Positions 1 to 6,412 of a stretch of DNA of 10,175 bases are shown in pieces. How positions within the stretch are numbered: the stretch's first letter is position 1; each line of letters starts with the position of its first letter. Below the pieces are notes generated by a model. The model saw only the letters and a program-made list of their open reading frames with translations, ran no database searches and was not told where the DNA came from. The stretch covers positions 1 to 10,175 of the forward strand of contig CABGHG010000051.1 in the NCBI GenBank assembly GCA_902158735.1. Reading direction: 5' to 3'. The stretch is from Candidatus Methanolliviera sp. GoM_oil (lineage in GTDB: Archaea; Halobacteriota; Methanoliparia; Methanoliparales; Methanoliparaceae). The position numbers and the translations under genes are program-made.

Positions 1-255
1 ACATTTTGCTGTGAAACATTTTGCTGTGAAACATTTTGCTGTGAAACATTTTGCTGTGAAACATTTTGCTGTGAAACATTTTGCTGTGAAACATTTTGCT
101 GTGAAACATTTTGTTGTGAAACATTTTGCTGTGAAACATTTTGCTGTGAAACATTTTGCTGTGAAACATTTTGCTGTGAAACATTTTGCTGTGAAACATT
201 TTGCTGTGAAACATTTTGCTGTGAAACATTTTGCTGTGAAACATTTTGCTGTGAA
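1..255. repeat. 15-bp tandem repeat array, 17 copies
   Basis: Seventeen head-to-tail copies of acattttgctgtgaa fill the first 255 bases. The array is cut by the window edge, so its full length is unknown. Only one base differs among the copies: the eighth unit has T for C at 114. The array ends in a partial unit in which the T run is one base longer (256-262), after which unique TnpB sequence starts. The unit is a multiple of three, so two forward frames stay open (KHFAV and TFCCE) and the third has a stop in every unit. The near-perfect identity points to recent slippage expansion. There are no spacers, so this is not a CRISPR. Confidence 0.97.
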
Positions 256-261
256 ACATTT

Positions 262-516
262 TTGCATGTATCATGGTCACAATTGACAAATTTTGTATCC
301 TACAAAGCGGAAGAAGCTGGTAGGAGAGTTGAATTTGTTAATCCAAAGAATACAAGTCAAGAATGTTCAAATTGTGGTAGGATTGTTAAAAAACCTTTAA
401 GCCAAAGAACCCATAAATGTCCATTTTGTGGATTAGTAATGGATAGAGATCAAAACGCCGCGATAAACATTCTAAAGAGAGGTCTTCAAAAATCCAAAGG
501 ATTTTTGAGCATTTGA
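262..516 (+). pseudogene. tnpB: 3' remnant of an IS200/IS605-family tnpB
   Basis: This encodes only the C-terminal end of TnpB, the RNA-guided nuclease of IS200/IS605/IS607 elements (about 350-420 residues when complete). Visible parts are the conserved VSW...YKAEEAGR helix, an NPKNTSQECSNCG knuckle, a second CPFC knuckle completing the four-Cys zinc finger, and the last RuvC-like acidic motif DRDQNAAINI. The N-terminal domain and the first two RuvC acidic residues are missing; the 15-bp array lies where they should be. The frame is open leftward through the array (reading TFCCE repeats) to the window edge, but no TnpB residues are encoded there. The first codon, TTG at 262, is only the limit of homology and has no ribosome binding site. 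A working nuclease is unlikely from what is visible. Confidence 0.88.
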
Positions 517-609
517 GGAATGTAGGGCAGGGACTTCCCGAATTTAAGCCTGCCTGCCGAAGGCAGGGATGATACAGGAAGCCTCGCCCGTTAGGGCGGG
601 GTAGTTCAC
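517..609 (+). mobile_element. Right end of IS200/IS605-type element with hairpins (omegaRNA 3' scaffold region)
   Basis: Directly after the tnpB stop are two strong hairpins. The first is CCTGCC (553-558), loop GAA, GGCAGG (562-567). The second is CCTCGCCC (582-589), loop GTTA, GGGCGGGG (594-601) with one T-G wobble. It is followed by TAGTTCAC, which is typical of archaeal IS605-type right ends. In complete elements this stretch is the 3' part of the omegaRNA scaffold and the subterminal hairpin recognised by TnpA; the guide would be read from the flank beginning near 610. The exact element end is inferred from the pattern. No tnpA and no left end are visible, so the element cannot be delimited on the left. 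Confidence 0.75.
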
Positions 610-610
610 G

Positions 611-760
611 ATCGTGTCCCCCTGTAACTTCTTCGCCATATGGATGATGCAATTCATAAAATTGGGCATCGCCGTGGCGAGGAGGGGTTTGCTGGAAAAA
701 GAAGAACGGTTGAATACGTATCCTTTGGGAAAGTTACAAATATTAGAAATATTCAACTGA
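611..760 (+). pseudogene. Possible 3' fragment of a gene interrupted by the IS element
   Basis: A frame with no start at its left edge runs from the presumed element end to a TGA at 758-760. It reads IVSPCNFF..., then MMQFIKLGIAVARRGLLEKE, and ends in LEIFN. The composition (hydrophobic stretch, then a basic/acidic helix) looks protein-like, and it stops 18 bp before the next gene, as an upstream operon partner would. In-frame ATGs at 644 and 647 exist but have no convincing SD. I do not recognise the family. Alternatives are a small gene starting at 644 or chance openness. If real, the 5' half should lie beyond the left end of the element, outside this window. Confidence 0.35.
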
Positions 761-778
761 CTTCACGCGAGGAAAAAT

Positions 779-1660
779 ATGCCCAAGATAATGATTAATC
801 CTGATTTGTGTAATAAATGCTATACTTGCGTCCAGATTTGTCCAGCAGGAATTTTTATTCAGAAGGATAAGGACTCTATCCCTAAAGTTTTAGGAGCCAT
901 AGCGGAAGATTTTTGTATTTCTTGTGGCCATTGTGCTGCTATTTGCCCCACGCAAGCAATAATCCACGAAAGCTTTCCGGAAGGCAGCATAAACCCTGTT
1001 CGTCAGGAGCTTAATCTCTCATCCGAGCAGGTTTTCGAGATGATCAGGACAATGCGCTCTATTCGGGAATTTAGGGATAAACCAATTGAAAAAGAGACGA
1101 TTGAGAGGATCATTGATGGAGCACACTTTGCTCCCAGTAGCACTAACTCACAGAGTACCGAATTTGTTGTGGTCAGTAACAAAGCTGTACTTAAAAAGAT
1201 TGTAGCGTTGACGTCGCTTTTCCTTGCCAAAACTGCAAAACAACTTCGCAATCCAGTGATAATGGCGTTATTTCGTTTGGTTGTTAGGAACAAAGCTGAA
1301 GATACACTTTCTATCCTTCCGAAAATTGATAGATATGTAGATGCATTTAAAAATGGAGAGGACAAGATTCTTTATAACGCACCGCTTCTTCTTGTTTTCC
1401 ATGGAAAAAAGAGCATCCCTCTTTCAGACGTTAACGCAACTCTTGCACTCCATAATGCTTCCTTGGTCAGCCGGGGACTTGGTTTGGGAAGTTTCTACGC
1501 AGGGTTTGTGGTTGAGGCAAGCCACCGGGATAGTAAAATTCCAAGCATTCTTTCGATACCGAAAAATAATAGGATTTATGGTGCTCTGGTATTGGGTCAT
1601 CCAAAATTCACGTATAAAAATTGGATAGAGAGAAGACCACCCAAGGTGGAATGGATATAA
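779..1660 (+). CDS. Ferredoxin-nitroreductase fusion protein
   Basis: This 293-residue protein has two parts. Residues 1-60 form a 2[4Fe-4S] ferredoxin domain with two CxxCxxCxxxCP motifs (Cys 11, 14, 17, 21 and 46, 49, 52, 56). From about residue 80 to the end it is a nitroreductase-family flavin domain, with the FMN-phosphate motif RSIREF (93-98), an APSSTNSQ segment near 121-128 and a typical PPKVEWI tail. Such fusions occur widely in anaerobes and are thought to pass electrons from the clusters to FMN; the true substrate is generally unknown. The cell location should be cytoplasmic, as there is no signal peptide. The ATG at 779 follows GCGAGG (767-772) at normal spacing. It may once have been in an operon with whatever lay upstream before the IS insertion. 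Confidence 0.93.
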   Translation: MPKIMINPDLCNKCYTCVQICPAGIFIQKDKDSIPKVLGAIAEDFCISCGHCAAICPTQAIIHESFPEGSINPVRQELNLSSEQVFEMIRTMRSIREFRDKPIEKETIERIIDGAHFAPSSTNSQSTEFVVVSNKAVLKKIVALTSLFLAKTAKQLRNPVIMALFRLVVRNKAEDTLSILPKIDRYVDAFKNGEDKILYNAPLLLVFHGKKSIPLSDVNATLALHNASLVSRGLGLGSFYAGFVVEASHRDSKIPSILSIPKNNRIYGALVLGHPKFTYKNWIERRPPKVEWI

Positions 1661-1781
1661 TGGTAGGATCGAGAAGCATCCAAGAAAAGACTTGAGAACG
1701 TACGTGGAATTAGGCGAACCGAAGACGATTCCTATATCTGAGGGAAAAATTAAGAGAATAGTTGATCTGAGAAGCCATTAG
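1629..1781 (+). pseudogene. Possible gene scrap in the intergenic stretch
   Basis: In the frame opposed to the nitroreductase end, 51 codons are open and end in TAG at 1779-1781. The part after the nitroreductase stop reads plausibly as protein (for example RKDLRTYVELGEPKTIPI, then KIKRIVDLRSH), but it has no start codon with an SD and no family I recognise. It may be the tail of a decayed gene or chance. The rest of 1661-1880 holds only the promoter-like site listed separately. Confidence 0.2.
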
Positions 1782-1810
1782 ACGAGGTCTTTATTTCAGT
1801 TCCATATATG

Positions 1811-1830
1811 AGAAGAAAGGATAATATATA
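1811..1830 (+). promoter_or_regulatory. Putative BRE/TATA promoter of the ferredoxin-GGR pair
   Basis: A purine-rich AGAAAGG (1814-1820) precedes an AT box, ATAATATATA (1821-1830), the usual archaeal BRE-TATA order. Initiation about 25 bp downstream would fall near 1850-1855 and give a leader of roughly 25-30 bases before the ATG at 1881. That spacing also argues for this ATG rather than the TTG at 1866. Prediction from pattern only. Confidence 0.45.
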
Positions 1831-1880
1831 TGTTGAATTTAACACGAAGAATATTCCGATAATCTTTGGATGGATATCTT

Positions 1881-2066
1881 ATGATAAGCATAAACAGATA
1901 TAAATGTGGGTATTGCGGAGCTTGCGTTGCCGTCTGCCCCGCGGGTGCAATAGAACTCGTAGAGGCGTGGATAGAAATAGATGGAGAAAGCTGCGTGGAA
2001 TGCAATAATTGCGTGAAAATTTGCCCTATAGGTGCATTGGAGGTCTCTGATGAGCCTAAAAAATAA
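1881..2066 (+). CDS. 2[4Fe-4S] ferredoxin, partner of geranylgeranyl reductase
   Basis: This small (61-residue) ferredoxin has two complete cluster motifs: Cys 9, 12, 15, 19 followed by Pro, and Cys 38, 41, 44, 48 followed by Pro, as in clostridial-type ferredoxins. It would carry low-potential electrons in the cytoplasm. Its stop lies 17 bases inside the geranylgeranyl reductase gene, so the two are translationally linked. In Methanosarcina acetivorans a ferredoxin encoded beside the reductase is needed for full lipid saturation when tested in E. coli; the same pairing here strongly suggests the same role. The ATG at 1881 was chosen over an in-frame TTG at 1866, which would add five residues, because the TTG has no SD and would lie very close to the predicted transcription start. 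The SD for the ATG is itself weak (GGATG near 1868-1872). Confidence 0.9.
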   Translation: MISINRYKCGYCGACVAVCPAGAIELVEAWIEIDGESCVECNNCVKICPIGALEVSDEPKK

Positions 2067-3240
2067 ATACGACGTCATCGTAGTTGGTGCCGGCCCCGGA
2101 GGTTCGATGACCGCTAAAACTGCGGCAGAAAAGGGATTGAACGTTCTGTTAATCGAGAAGAGGCAGGAGATAGGAAGTCCCATCAGATGTGCCGAGGGTG
2201 TCGGGAAAAAAAGTCTTAAGAAGTTTTTCCCTGTGATAAAAGATGAGTGGATCTCAACGAAGATGAGTGGAGTGAGGATCTACTCTCCGGACGGAACGCT
2301 CGTCGAGATGTCGGATAATAGAGCGGTTGGATACGTCCTTGAGAGGAAGATATTCGATCGAGACCTGGCGTGCATGGCGGCAGATGCAGGAGCGGATGTT
2401 TTTACAAAGACGAGAGCAACAGACCTTATCATAAAAGATAACTTCGTTAAAGGCATTGAAGGAATTAGACTCGGAGAGCGTTTCAAGGTCGAAGCGGATA
2501 TAGTTGTGGGAGCCGATGGCGTGGAGTCTAAGGTTGGAAGATGGGCAGGCATTAATACTACACTAAAACCTAAAGATATAGAGAGCGGTGCAGAATACTT
2601 GATCTCCGGCATACCTATGGAAGATCTCTGCGAAATTTATCTTGGTAATGATATTGCCCCAGCCGGATACGTGTGGGCGTTTCCTAAGGGGAAAAACAGG
2701 GCAAACGTTGGGATTGGGATCCTCGGAAGTAAGCTTGGTGAAAAGAGGCCATTCGATTATTTAAATGAATTCGTGAAGAGAAAGTATAGAGATGGAAAGA
2801 TAATAGAGGTGATTTATGGTGGAATTCCCGTGTCTAGACCTACAAAAACCTTCGGAAACGGAATGATGTTGGTTGGAGATGCAGCCAGGTTCACAGATCC
2901 TATAACGGGTGGAGGAATCACCAACGCGATAAAATCCGGAATCTATGCGGGAGAAGTTGCCGCAGAATGCATCGAAGAGGGAGATTTCTCTGAAGGAGGA
3001 CTTAAAAAATATGAGAAAAGATGGAGATCAACGATCGGAGAGGAAAATAACCGATCTTATCTCTTGAAGGAGTTCTTCATAAATTTACCCGATGGCGGCC
3101 TAGATGTACTTGCTCACTCGATAAACAAGATCAGGATCACGGAGTTGTCCGTCAGGGGTTTGATGGGAGAACTCATCGATAAAAATCCGTGGATTCCCAC
3201 CGGACTGGCAAAACTATTTAAAAAAAAAATAGAAAAATAA
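2050..3240 (+). CDS. Geranylgeranyl reductase (digeranylgeranylglycerophospholipid reductase family)
   Basis: A 396-residue FAD enzyme that reduces double bonds of the geranylgeranyl chains of archaeal membrane lipids, using the adjacent ferredoxin as likely donor. The N-terminal Rossmann motif is GAGPGG (13-18) with Glu36 ending the second strand. Other family marks are the RCAEG segment around Cys47, a YVWAFP...GIG stretch (207-223) matching the archaeal GGR pattern YxWxFPx(7-8)GxG, and the FAD motif GDAARFTDPITGGGI (276-290). The length is normal for the family. The start at 2050 is supported by GGAGGT (2039-2044) five bases upstream; an in-frame ATG at 2032 would add six residues but lies before that SD. 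The gene ends only 2 bp from the stop of the convergent Met-rich gene. Confidence 0.95.
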   Translation: MSLKNKYDVIVVGAGPGGSMTAKTAAEKGLNVLLIEKRQEIGSPIRCAEGVGKKSLKKFFPVIKDEWISTKMSGVRIYSPDGTLVEMSDNRAVGYVLERKIFDRDLACMAADAGADVFTKTRATDLIIKDNFVKGIEGIRLGERFKVEADIVVGADGVESKVGRWAGINTTLKPKDIESGAEYLISGIPMEDLCEIYLGNDIAPAGYVWAFPKGKNRANVGIGILGSKLGEKRPFDYLNEFVKRKYRDGKIIEVIYGGIPVSRPTKTFGNGMMLVGDAARFTDPITGGGITNAIKSGIYAGEVAAECIEEGDFSEGGLKKYEKRWRSTIGEENNRSYLLKEFFINLPDGGLDVLAHSINKIRITELSVRGLMGELIDKNPWIPTGLAKLFKKKIEK

Positions 3241-3242
3241 AA
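3211..3242 (-). terminator. Poly-T terminator of the minus-strand operon
   Basis: Reading leftward past the stop of the Met-rich gene, the minus strand gives TTTTATTTTTCTA followed by a run of ten T (complement of 3220-3229). Oligo-T tracts are the usual intrinsic termination signal in archaea. The tract lies inside the 3' end of the convergent geranylgeranyl reductase gene, so the two transcripts would overlap slightly. Confidence 0.5.
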
Positions 3243-3458
3243 TTATTTCATCGCGCCCATCATCATATCCACCATGAATCGGATGATGTCGATCAACACG
3301 CCGGGCAGACACAACCATTTGCTAAGTCCGCATAATATCTCTGGATTTAATATCGGCAGTATCATCTCGATTGTCCCCGGTATATCGGTTAGCATCCCCT
3401 TCATCATCGGGAACATCGTCATCCCCATCAGCCCGATCATTATTTTTAGCATATCCAT
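3243..3458 (-). CDS. Methionine-rich small hydrophobic protein, last gene of the metal-import operon
   Basis: A 71-residue protein with 15 methionines (residues 1, 3, 7, 11, 13, 15, 18, 19, 22, 32, 62, 65-67, 70), clustered at both ends, and two cysteines (43, 50). Two apolar stretches (about 4-23 and 29-45) plus an amphipathic C-terminal third suggest membrane association; there is no classical signal peptide. It is a real gene: a near-perfect SD, GAGGAGGTGA, lies five bases before the ATG, and it follows the ATPase gene by 35 bp in the same direction. I do not recognise a family. Met clusters bind soft metals such as Cu(I) in known proteins, and the importer context makes a metal-linked or transporter-accessory role attractive, but both are inference. 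The richness in Met could also simply reflect a hydrophobic membrane peptide. Confidence 0.75.
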   Translation of the reverse strand: MDMLKIMIGLMGMTMFPMMKGMLTDIPGTIEMILPILNPEILCGLSKWLCLPGVLIDIIRFMVDMMMGAMK

Positions 3459-3463
3459 TTAAA

Positions 3464-3473
3464 TCACCTCCTC
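3464..3473 (-). promoter_or_regulatory. Strong Shine-Dalgarno site of the Met-rich gene
   Basis: On the minus strand GAGGAGGTGA lies five bases before the ATG at 3458. It matches nearly the full anti-SD of archaeal 16S rRNA and is the best SD in this operon. It decides the start and argues that this small frame is a well-translated gene. Confidence 0.8.
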
Positions 3474-3493
3474 TTTTTTTATTCTTTATTCAA

Positions 3494-4264
3494 CTAAATC
3501 GCCCTTAATGGTATAATATGAGGTCTTCCACCGTCATTCTCTTTAACGATTGCCTCAACGCCATAGACGGATCTTATGCTCTCTTGCGTAATCACCGATC
3601 CAGGATCCCCCGCATCGTAGACCTTTCCTTCCTTAAGAAGAACTATCCTGTCAGAGAACCTGGAAGCCAGATTAAGATCGTGCATCGCCATCAATGCAGA
3701 CACCTTCTCTTCTTTTACGACCTCTCCGATGATCTTTAAGACCTCCAATTGGTGTCTTAAATCTAAATTTGAGGTTGGTTCATCCAGAAGTAATACCGCC
3801 GGTTCCTGCGCGAGCGCCTTCGCGATCAAAACCTTCTGCATCTCTCCCCCGCTGATCCCGTCGAAGGATCTTAGTGCCATATCCTCTATACCCATCAATT
3901 TAAGAATTTCAAATACAACCTCTCTATCTTTTTTCCCTGAACCCCAACCCACATAAGGTCTTCTTCCGATCATGACCGCGTCGAATACACTACAGGGAAG
4001 GACGTTTACAGCCCTTTGTGGAACGTAACCTAGCAACTTTGCAAGCTCGTTCTGTTTCATCTCCCTTACATCTTTTCCGTCTATGGAAACTGTCCCTCCT
4101 TTAGGCTTTAACATCCCATCTATGCATCTAAGAAGGGTCGTCTTTCCAGAACCGTTCGGTCCAAGGAGACTCACGATCTCCCCCTCTTTAACTTCGATGT
4201 TCACGTCTTTGAGGATGGGTCTCGAATTATAGTTGAACGAGACGCCACTTATCTCAAGCTTCAC
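3494..4264 (-). CDS. ABC importer ATPase, FecE/BtuD type
   Basis: The 256-residue nucleotide-binding subunit of an iron-chelate/cobalamin/metal-chelate importer; it powers the permease encoded just upstream. Motifs in order: Walker A GPNGSGKTT (35-43), Q-loop VPQ, signature ISGGE, Walker B VLLLDEPTSNLD and the H-loop AMHDLN. The length is typical. The GTG at 4264 is chosen as start: it overlaps the permease stop as GTGA, follows GAGGAGTGG at good spacing, and the encoded KLEISGVSF is the normal N-terminus of the family. An upstream ATG (4417) in the same frame would add 51 residues with no relation to ABC ATPases, lying entirely inside the permease gene. The substrate cannot be told from the ATPase. 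Confidence 0.95.
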   Translation of the reverse strand: MKLEISGVSFNYNSRPILKDVNIEVKEGEIVSLLGPNGSGKTTLLRCIDGMLKPKGGTVSIDGKDVREMKQNELAKLLGYVPQRAVNVLPCSVFDAVMIGRRPYVGWGSGKKDREVVFEILKLMGIEDMALRSFDGISGGEMQKVLIAKALAQEPAVLLLDEPTSNLDLRHQLEVLKIIGEVVKEEKVSALMAMHDLNLASRFSDRIVLLKEGKVYDAGDPGSVITQESIRSVYGVEAIVKENDGGRPHIIPLRAI

Positions 4265-5289
4265 GTATATCCACTCCTCTTTACCGCGAGATAAAGGATG
4301 AATGGGACACCTATGATCGTCATGATCATCCCGACGGGTATCTCTATCGGTTGCATTGCAGTTCTCGCGAGAGTATCCGTTCCAAGAAGTAAGAGAGCAC
4401 CTATAAGCGCTGAACAAGGAAATATGAACCTATGATCATTTCCCATCACCATTCTTGCTATAAAAGGTGAGATCAGGCAGACGAATCCGATGACGCCTGT
4501 GAAGCAGACGATACTTGAAACTATTAATGTAGCAAGTACCATAGAAATCATTCTTGTTCTCTTCACGTTTATTCCAACGCTCGTCGCTGTATCGTCCCCA
4601 AGTGCCATCGCATTAAGGTCCCGTGCGCACCACATCAAAAGAGGAAACGTAATTATAAGGAAGACGAATGTTGTAAGTACGCTATCCCAGCTGCTCGAGA
4701 CGAGGAATCCAGATAAGATCTGAGACATACCGATTGCTCCTCCCATCATCCCCGCTACGGATGTTAGCGCGAGGAAGAGGTACATCAAACAGATCCCGCA
4801 GAGTATCACGGTTTCGGGCGTCATCCCCCTACGTTTCGAGATCCCGTATATCAAGAATAGGGCGAGCATGCCGAAGAAGAATGCAAATCCGACGTTAAGT
4901 CCCATACCAACACCGAAGGCTCCGCCAATCATCCCACCGAAGAATGCGGCTGATGAAACGCCGAGCGTGAATGGGCTTGCTAAAGGATTATGCAGAACGC
5001 CCTGCACGACCGCGCCGGATAAAGCAAGCCCCATTCCGCAGATTATTGCCATGGCGATTCTAGGTAGCCTCAATTGCCAGATGATTATATCTGCGCGGCT
5101 CGATCCTCTATAGAAGAGAGAATGAAATACATCTCCAACGCTCAAGGAAGCGGCTCCCAATGGGGTGACCGCAATCGCCAATGCGATTAGAGATGCGATG
5201 AGGGCAAATAAGATAACGAACTTTCTTGCGGTGTATTTTGCGTATCTCTCCTCTATCTCTCCTTTTATCTCACGGATAGACATACTCAT
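4261..5289 (-). CDS. ABC importer permease, FecCD/BtuC type
   Basis: A 342-residue polytopic membrane protein with the features of the BtuC/FhuB/FecCD family: an N-terminal membrane segment (about 24-46), the conserved RLPRIAMAIICGMGLALSG region followed by QGVLHNPLASPFTLGV, several further apolar segments, the cytoplasmic coupling region near GVIGFVCLISPFIARMV, and the EIPVGMIMTIIGVPFILYL tail. The family usually has PHIAR in the coupling region; here it is PFIAR, a small departure. The ATG at 5289 overlaps the stop of SBP2 as ATGA, so translation is coupled; a GGGGGTG SD-like run (5301-5307) lies inside the SBP2 gene. Cargo is probably a metal chelate or corrinoid; the sequence does not decide which. 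It is the only permease in the window and probably serves both SBPs. Confidence 0.95.
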   Translation of the reverse strand: MSMSIREIKGEIEERYAKYTARKFVILFALIASLIALAIAVTPLGAASLSVGDVFHSLFYRGSSRADIIIWQLRLPRIAMAIICGMGLALSGAVVQGVLHNPLASPFTLGVSSAAFFGGMIGGAFGVGMGLNVGFAFFFGMLALFLIYGISKRRGMTPETVILCGICLMYLFLALTSVAGMMGGAIGMSQILSGFLVSSSWDSVLTTFVFLIITFPLLMWCARDLNAMALGDDTATSVGINVKRTRMISMVLATLIVSSIVCFTGVIGFVCLISPFIARMVMGNDHRFIFPCSALIGALLLLGTDTLARTAMQPIEIPVGMIMTIIGVPFILYLAVKRSGYT

Positions 5290-6401
5290 GGATAAACATA
5301 CACCCCCTTATATTCCAATCCATACCACTTCTTCAACCATTCTGCGTGGAATGCCTGAGGATCTAAATCCTTGAATTTACTCGGATAGAACACTTTTGCC
5401 ATGTATCCGAGAGCCACCGGCCACCTGGGCGACATAGCAAATTCTGGAGAGGGGGCAAAAGTATAAACATCCCCTCTTCTCACCGCGTCTATCTCTTTGA
5501 AGACAGAACGATTAATGATTTTGCCTCTCTCTTTTGCCATCCGCTTTATGTCGGGTTTGCTGGTGTAACCGATAGTTTTGGGTGCCATACGTCCACCAAT
5601 GATATCTGATGGACGCATTAAATCTTTTATAATCATCTGAGGATTTTTCTCCACTATCAACTCCGGGCTCGTTAATAAAAAAAATCCAGCTACGTGTGAA
5701 GAAAAAGGAGAGTATGACACCTTCTCTTCACTGAGGATACTTGCACCTCCAGCCATAGTAGTTGTGTGAGAAGGCCCCGCGTCCTCTGAATAAGTGGCAT
5801 AAGGCACAATCCATTCGTAATATATTCTTACTCTTTCTTCCGACGGTACGTCCTTCACCCTCTCTTCAATCGTATCCACCCAAGATTGAGAAAAATTGAG
5901 AAATTCCTTGGCTCTCTTCTCTTTACCCAGCATTTGACCCAATAGATTCACCTCTCTCCTATATGTCTTTGGATCGTGAAAATTCAGACGTACAACCTTG
6001 ATTCCGGCGGGTTCTAATCTCTTTTCAAGGTTTGGATAGCAGAATAGGGGGTCAGCAAAGGCAATTACCACCTGAGGATTTAGATCTATAATCTTTTCGT
6101 AGTTAGGCATCGGAGGCAAGCCAATCGAGGGCTTATCTCTCAAAGATAGAAAGAATTCATCGTTCCACTTTGTATATTGATCAATCCCTACCACCCTATC
6201 CTCTGATCCCAATGCGATGATAATTTCCGAAGCGGTAGGAGTTAGAACGGCTATTCGCTCCACGGGACAGGGTATTTCAACCTTGTTTCCCATCGTATCC
6301 ACGATAGTAACGTTTTCATGAGCATCGACTTGTGAAAAAACCGAAATCACGGTGCAGACCATTATAAATACGAGCATCACCCCCATAATTTTTTTATTCA
6401 T
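5286..6401 (-). CDS. Secreted class III substrate-binding protein 2 (FepB/BtuF type)
   Basis: A 371-residue extracytoplasmic receptor for the importer. An N-terminal signal peptide (MNKK, apolar core 5-22, probable cut after VDA at 25-27) is followed by the standard opening VTIVDTMGNKVEIPCPVERI, then the first lobe with YEKIIDLNPQVVIA, a linking helix (about 155-185), and a second lobe with ELIVEKNPQMII, RRGDVYTF and RWPVALGYMAKVFYP. There is no clear lipobox and no C-terminal membrane anchor, so how it stays at the cell surface is unclear. The gene sits 11 bp after the orphan ATPase gene; GAGGT overlapping that gene's stop serves as SD. Its two ends are closely similar to SBP1 (59 of the last 66 bases identical) while the middle diverges, suggesting duplication and a changed ligand. 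Confidence 0.93.
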   Translation of the reverse strand: MNKKIMGVMLVFIMVCTVISVFSQVDAHENVTIVDTMGNKVEIPCPVERIAVLTPTASEIIIALGSEDRVVGIDQYTKWNDEFFLSLRDKPSIGLPPMPNYEKIIDLNPQVVIAFADPLFCYPNLEKRLEPAGIKVVRLNFHDPKTYRREVNLLGQMLGKEKRAKEFLNFSQSWVDTIEERVKDVPSEERVRIYYEWIVPYATYSEDAGPSHTTTMAGGASILSEEKVSYSPFSSHVAGFFLLTSPELIVEKNPQMIIKDLMRPSDIIGGRMAPKTIGYTSKPDIKRMAKERGKIINRSVFKEIDAVRRGDVYTFAPSPEFAMSPRWPVALGYMAKVFYPSKFKDLDPQAFHAEWLKKWYGLEYKGVYVYP

Positions 6402-6412
6402 CCTTTTTTACC

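Noticed and set aside
1..255. CRISPR array
   Set aside because: Units are directly adjacent with no spacers and are far too short.
11..286. Open frame of KHFAV repeats through the array
   Set aside because: It consists only of the 15-bp repeat, has no ribosome binding site and ends in unrelated residues just past the array; openness follows from a unit divisible by three without a stop.
386..756. Two minus-strand open frames over the tnpB end and right end
   Set aside because: They are antisense to the zinc-finger codons and hairpins; peptides like VNYPALTGEAS are a familiar mis-annotation of IS605-type right ends.
1866..1880. TTG start adding five residues to the ferredoxin
   Set aside because: No SD before it and too close to the predicted transcription start; the ATG at 1881 begins right at the usual ferredoxin N-terminus.
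3274..3462. Plus-strand open frame rich in Ile opposite the Met-rich gene
   Set aside because: It is the antisense reading of ATG/ATC-rich codons with no SD, while the minus frame has an excellent one.
4265..4417. 51-residue N-terminal extension of the importer ATPase
   Set aside because: It lies wholly inside the permease gene and has no ABC similarity; the GTG at 4264 has an SD and a GTGA overlap.
3494..5289. Naming the importer as cobalamin (btuCD) or iron (fecCDE) specific
   Set aside because: Family motifs do not separate iron chelate, haem, corrinoid or other metal-chelate cargo, and no riboswitch or cofactor gene in the window decides it.
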